Part shown: positions 60,643 through 64,000 of the stretch, in pieces
Layout: each line of letters opens with the position of its first letter
Numbering within the stretch: the first letter of the stretch is position 1
From: CAIYZT01 sp031385445
Lineage (GTDB): Bacteria > Pseudomonadota > Alphaproteobacteria > Rhodobacterales > Rhodobacteraceae
DNA: 64,000 nucleotides
Direction: 5' to 3'
Assembly: GCA_031385445.1 (NCBI GenBank)
Contig: JANNBM010000056.1
Location: 62,001 to 126,000 of the forward strand
The notes under the pieces: model-generated
Told to the model about the DNA's origin: nothing
What the model saw: only the letters and a program-made list of their open reading frames with translations
The model's database searches: none
Made by a program: the position numbers and the translations under genes

Positions 60643-62232
60643 GGCCGCGCCCCTGACCCAAGCCCATCCATTGCCCGGCAGGGTCAGGGTTTGCCCCCCA
60701 AGGCTGGCCCGCGAAGGCCCCACCAAAACCGGCACACCGGTCAAGGACAGCGCCCTCGGCTCCACCCCCAGATTGAACACGCACAGTACGGCGTCCGCCC
60801 CCTCGCCCCGCGTGAAGGCCAGCAAAGGGTCCGGCGCATCGTGGAACCGCCCTTTGCCGGTGATCAGCGCCGGGGTCTGCCGGCGAAACGCCAGCACATC
60901 ACGGTAATGGTGCAGCACCGAACCCGCCTCCGCCGTTTGCACCGCCACGTTCCGCGACAGCTGCGGCGCTTTCACCGGCAACCAGGGCTTGCCCGCCGTG
61001 AATCCGCCGTTGGCCGAGCCATCCCAGACCATCGGCGTACGGGTGTTGTCGCGCCCGATCGGTTCAGGCCAAAAATTGATCCCCTGCGGATCGGTCAACT
61101 CTTCAAACACCAGCGCGGTATCGGTCTGGCCAACCTCCTCGCCCTGCCACAGGCAAACCGAGCCTTCGAAGGACAAAAGCATCGCCCCCGCCAATTTCGC
61201 AATGCTGTCCTGACTGACGGCATGCGGCATCCAGCGGCTGACTTGGCGCACCACGTCGTGGTTGGAAAACGCCCACATCGGCCAACCATCCGGCGCGCCG
61301 GTGAAAAACTCTTCGATTTTGCCGCGAAAGAAGGCGGGCGTGAACGCGTAACCCATCAGCTCGAACGAATAGCATTGATGCAGCCGACCGGGCCGCGTGT
61401 ATTCGCCCATCATGCGGATCGCGTGGTGGTTCTCGCCCATCTCGCCCACGGTGGCGCGGCCGTCATACTCGTCCATGACTTGCCGGATCCGCTCGATCCA
61501 GCCCAGATTTTCCGGCTGGTTCTTGGAAAACAGATGGTACTGCATGGCATAGGGATTGCCCTCGGCCACGGGTTTCACCCGGAAATCAGCGGGATTGTCG
61601 CGCAGTTTGGCGTCGTGGAAGAAGTAATTCACGGTGTCGAACCGGAACCCGTCGACCCCCCGGTCCAACCAGAACCGCAGCACCCCTTCCATATAAAGGG
61701 TCACTTCGGGGTTGTGATAGTTAAAGTCGGGCTGCTGGGTCAGAAAGTTGTGCAGGTAATACTGTTTGCGCCGCGCGTCCCATTGCCAGCACGATCCACC
61801 AAACACCGAAATCCAGTTGTTCGGCGGGCTGCCGTCATGTTTTGGGTCGGCCCAAACGAACCAATCCGCCTTGGCGTTGGTGCGGTCACGGCGGCTTTCG
61901 GTGAAAAACGGGTGCTTGTCCGAACAATGGTTCAGCACCTGATCGATGATCACCTTCATCCCCAGATCATGCGCGCGGGCCAGCAGCGCATCAAAATCCG
62001 CCAGCGTGCCGAACACCGGATCGACATCGGTATAGTTCGAAACGTCATAGCCCATGTCCAACATAGGCGAGGTGAAAAACGGCGACAGCCAGACCGCATC
62101 GCAACCCAGATCCGCGATATGTCCCAGCCGCCGGGTGATGCCGGGCAGATCGCCCACCCCATCGCCATTGTCATCCTGAAACGAGCGCGGATAAACCTGA
62201 TACGTCACCGCCCCGCGCCACCATTCCCGCAT
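60634..62232 (-). CDS. GH13 alpha-glucosidase
   Basis: A 532-residue glycoside hydrolase family 13 enzyme, probably hydrolysing alpha-glucosides or maltooligosaccharides in the cytosol; no signal peptide is seen. The catalytic residues are the Asp in DGFRFDTVNY, the Glu in VGEMGENH and the Asp in FSNHDVVRQV; QVLNHCSDKHPFF is the conserved region II. The start is MREWWRGAVTYQVYPRSF with GGGAC upstream. It is divergent from an MFS gene, but no sugar-transport operon surrounds it. Confidence 0.92.
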   Translation of the reverse strand: MREWWRGAVTYQVYPRSFQDDNGDGVGDLPGITRRLGHIADLGCDAVWLSPFFTSPMLDMGYDVSNYTDVDPVFGTLADFDALLARAHDLGMKVIIDQVLNHCSDKHPFFTESRRDRTNAKADWFVWADPKHDGSPPNNWISVFGGSCWQWDARRKQYYLHNFLTQQPDFNYHNPEVTLYMEGVLRFWLDRGVDGFRFDTVNYFFHDAKLRDNPADFRVKPVAEGNPYAMQYHLFSKNQPENLGWIERIRQVMDEYDGRATVGEMGENHHAIRMMGEYTRPGRLHQCYSFELMGYAFTPAFFRGKIEEFFTGAPDGWPMWAFSNHDVVRQVSRWMPHAVSQDSIAKLAGAMLLSFEGSVCLWQGEEVGQTDTALVFEELTDPQGINFWPEPIGRDNTRTPMVWDGSANGGFTAGKPWLPVKAPQLSRNVAVQTAEAGSVLHHYRDVLAFRRQTPALITGKGRFHDAPDPLLAFTRGEGADAVLCVFNLGVEPRALSLTGVPVLVGPSRASLGGQTLTLPGNGWAWVRGAALT

Positions 62233-62388
62233 TTTGTCCCCGTCCCTGATTTGCTGCAATGATAGGCGGGCGTCGGGCAAAGTTACAGGGGCCGCGCGAC
62301 CATACCGATTGTGCCGGGAACAATAATTGGATTGACGCTGCAGGAGGGCAGGCACAGGGTTTGCGGCGGAAACCAAACGGGGGCGGTC

Positions 62389-63624
62389 ATGGCGCAATCC
62401 AAACTTTTGTCTCCCGTTCTGATCGCGGGCTGCCTCGTGCTGATGACTGGCTTTGCCATCCGCGCTTCTTTTGGGGTCTTCCAGATTCCCATCGCAGCAG
62501 AGTTCAACTGGCCGCGCTCTGAATTCTCGCTCGCCATCGCAATCCAGAACCTCGCCTGGGGCATTGGCCAACCGATCTTCGGGATGCTGGCGGAGAAGTT
62601 CGGCGACCGGCGGGCGATCATCGCGGGCGCAATTCTGTATGCGGGGGGGCTGGTGCTGTCGTCCTTTGCCGTCACCCCGCAGGCGCATCAGATGCTGGAA
62701 ATCCTGGTGGGTTTCGGCATCGCGGGCACCGGTTTCGGCGTGATCCTTGCCGTGGTGGGCCGCTCCTCGACACCGGAAAACCGGTCCATCGCGCTGGGAA
62801 TCGCCACCGCCGCCGGATCCGCGGGGCAGGTCATCGGCGCGCCAACCGCCGAGTTCCTGCTGCGCAGTTATCCGTGGCAGACCGTGTTCTTGATCTTCGC
62901 GGTGGCAATCATCGCCATCCTGATGGTGCTGCCCTTCATGCGCAGCCCGGTCATGGCCACCAAGGCCGAGCTTGAAGAAAGCCTTGGCACGGTCCTGATC
63001 CGTGCGTTCAAGGATCCGTCGTTCAGCATGATTTTCCTTGGCTTCTTTTCCTGCGGCTATCAGCTTGCCTTCATCACCGCCCACTTCCCCGCCTTCGTGG
63101 CCGAAAAATGCGGCGCGATTGACCCCTCGGGCATCCTTGCCGGGATCGGCATCACCACGACCTCCACCCTCGGCGCCGTCGCGATTTCGCTGATCGGGGT
63201 CTTCAACATCATGGGGTCCATCCTTGCTGGGGTGCTGGGCAAGAAATACAGCAAAAAGTATCTGCTCGCGGGCATCTACACCGGGCGCACGATCATTGCT
63301 GCCTTGTTTATCCTGACGCCAATGACGCCGATGACCGTGCTTTTGTTCAGCGCCTCAATGGGCGCGCTTTGGCTGGCCACGGTGCCACTTACCTCGGGGC
63401 TTGTCGCGCATATCTATGGGATCAGGTACATGGGTACGCTCTATGGGTTCGTCTTCCTCAGCCACCAGATCGGCAGCTTTTTCGGCGTCTGGCTGGGCGG
63501 ACGGATGTATGACATCACCGGCGACTATACGATGGTCTGGTGGATCGGCGTTGGCGTTGGGGCGTTTTCCGCGATTGTTCATCTGCCGATCCGGGAAAAG
63601 GTGCTGACCGCGCTGCCGGCCTAA
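62389..63624 (+). CDS. MFS transporter (OFA/MCT-like)
   Basis: A 411-residue protein with twelve predicted helices. The first half has SFGVFQIPIAAEFNWPRSEFSLAIA and GILAEKFGDRRAI-type loop (GMLAEKFGDRRAII), a DRxG-like signature of the major facilitator superfamily; a later segment reads HIYGIRYMGTLYGFVFLSHQIGSF. This order resembles monocarboxylate or oxalate/formate antiporters, substrate unknown. It is divergent from the glucosidase across 156 nt. The start MAQSKLL is used. Confidence 0.87.
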   Translation: MAQSKLLSPVLIAGCLVLMTGFAIRASFGVFQIPIAAEFNWPRSEFSLAIAIQNLAWGIGQPIFGMLAEKFGDRRAIIAGAILYAGGLVLSSFAVTPQAHQMLEILVGFGIAGTGFGVILAVVGRSSTPENRSIALGIATAAGSAGQVIGAPTAEFLLRSYPWQTVFLIFAVAIIAILMVLPFMRSPVMATKAELEESLGTVLIRAFKDPSFSMIFLGFFSCGYQLAFITAHFPAFVAEKCGAIDPSGILAGIGITTTSTLGAVAISLIGVFNIMGSILAGVLGKKYSKKYLLAGIYTGRTIIAALFILTPMTPMTVLLFSASMGALWLATVPLTSGLVAHIYGIRYMGTLYGFVFLSHQIGSFFGVWLGGRMYDITGDYTMVWWIGVGVGAFSAIVHLPIREKVLTALPA

Positions 63625-63768
63625 GGCGGGGCCGCCTCCGCAATAGCGGAAAAACCGCCCGTCTGACCGGAGAGTTGGCGCGCCGCGCAATCAGGGCTTT
63701 CGCCTTGTCCTGCGTTACGCTAACTGCCAGCCGTCCTTCATGGACATGGATCAAAAAGGAGAACCCCG

Positions 63769-64000
63769 ATGGGCTATAGGGTCGTCGTCGCGGGTGCCAC
63801 GGGTAACGTGGGCCGCGAAATGCTGAACATCCTCGCCGAGCGCGCGTTTCCGGTGGATGAAATCGTCGCGCTTGCGTCGCGAAAATCCATGGGCACCGAA
63901 ATCAGCTTTGGCGAGAAGACCCTGAAGACCAAGGATCTGGACACCTTTGATTTCACCGGCTGGGATATTGCGCTGTTCGCCATCGGCTCGGACGCGACCA
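63769..64000 (+). CDS. asd: Aspartate-semialdehyde dehydrogenase (5-prime end, partial)
   Basis: Asd reduces aspartyl phosphate to the semialdehyde in the lysine, threonine, methionine and diaminopimelate pathway. The 77 residues seen start MGYRVVVAGATGNVGREML, with the GATGxVG dinucleotide motif and the conserved LASRKSMGTEISF segment. AAGGAG stands nine nt before the ATG, a strong site. The gene runs off the window, so the active-site Cys cannot be checked. Confidence 0.94.
   Translation, partial: MGYRVVVAGATGNVGREMLNILAERAFPVDEIVALASRKSMGTEISFGEKTLKTKDLDTFDFTGWDIALFAIGSDAT

Noticed and set aside
60634..63084. An 816-codon version of the alpha-glucosidase
   Set aside because: The first 284 residues are charged shadow sequence opposite the MFS gene; the GH13 fold starts at MREWWRGAV (62232).

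Overview
The window is a dense, GC-rich alphaproteobacterial chromosome segment and most likely comes from the order Rhodobacterales (Roseobacter/Paracoccus relatives). The main reasons are the run rpoZ-rel-DUF2062-pdxJ-acpS-lepB-rnc-era-recO, the alpha-type AddA/AddB pair, DUF1491 and DUF4170 proteins, an HvrA-type H-NS homologue, and frequent GTG/TTG starts. The genus cannot be fixed from the sequence alone. I see no rRNA, tRNA, CRISPR array, prophage or complete insertion sequence; this is mostly core genome with a few accessory inserts.

Layout. 1-9 kb: end of an ACP-like gene, queG, a GST, mtgA, a VOC protein, hup, amn, an SDR, a two-gene XRE-cupin / VOC-bicupin unit with a palindromic operator, and terC with a long leader. 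9-19 kb: the minus-strand recO-era-rnc-lepB-acpS-pdxJ-rel-rpoZ block, interrupted by two plus-strand genes (a Pr6Pr membrane protein and a thermonuclease) and containing a small membrane-protein gene that appears to be broken by two in-frame TGA codons. 19-27 kb: folK, then a plus-strand run (NYN protein, ispH, rnhA, fghA, YaiI-like, a glycosyltransferase, a DMT transporter, a HAD hydrolase, an ornithine-cyclodeaminase homologue). 27-33 kb: lipid A/Kdo genes lpxK-waaA, DUF4170, hslU and hslV separated by an oppositely oriented DM13 gene, a capsule-like protein and trxA. 33-43 kb: the minus-strand tsaE-amgK-murU-addB-addA operon, an H-NS-like gene and a SCO copper chaperone. 43-53 kb: a membrane PAS protein without a kinase domain, mepA, an Atg22-like MFS protein, a thioesterase, yggT, recQ and a large hybrid histidine kinase. 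53-64 kb: a PAN-domain alpha-2-macroglobulin with pbpC, a GH13 alpha-glucosidase, an MFS transporter and the start of asd.

How the genes fit together. Cell-envelope work dominates: peptidoglycan synthesis and turnover (mtgA, pbpC, mepA, amgK, murU), lipid A and Kdo (lpxK, waaA), and periplasmic defence (alpha-2-macroglobulin). The other theme is nucleic-acid maintenance (addAB, recQ, recO, rnhA, rnc, era, queG) and growth control (rel, rpoZ, hup, H-NS). Convergent genes are packed very tightly; three pairs share a 4-bp palindromic stop site.

No clearly new multi-gene system stands out. The best candidates for follow-up are the XRE / VOC-bicupin pair with its perfect operator, the TGA-interrupted small membrane gene in the pdxJ-acpS operon, the 85-bp element with 14-bp inverted ends near lpxK, and the alpha-2-macroglobulin-pbpC locus divergent from a hybrid kinase.
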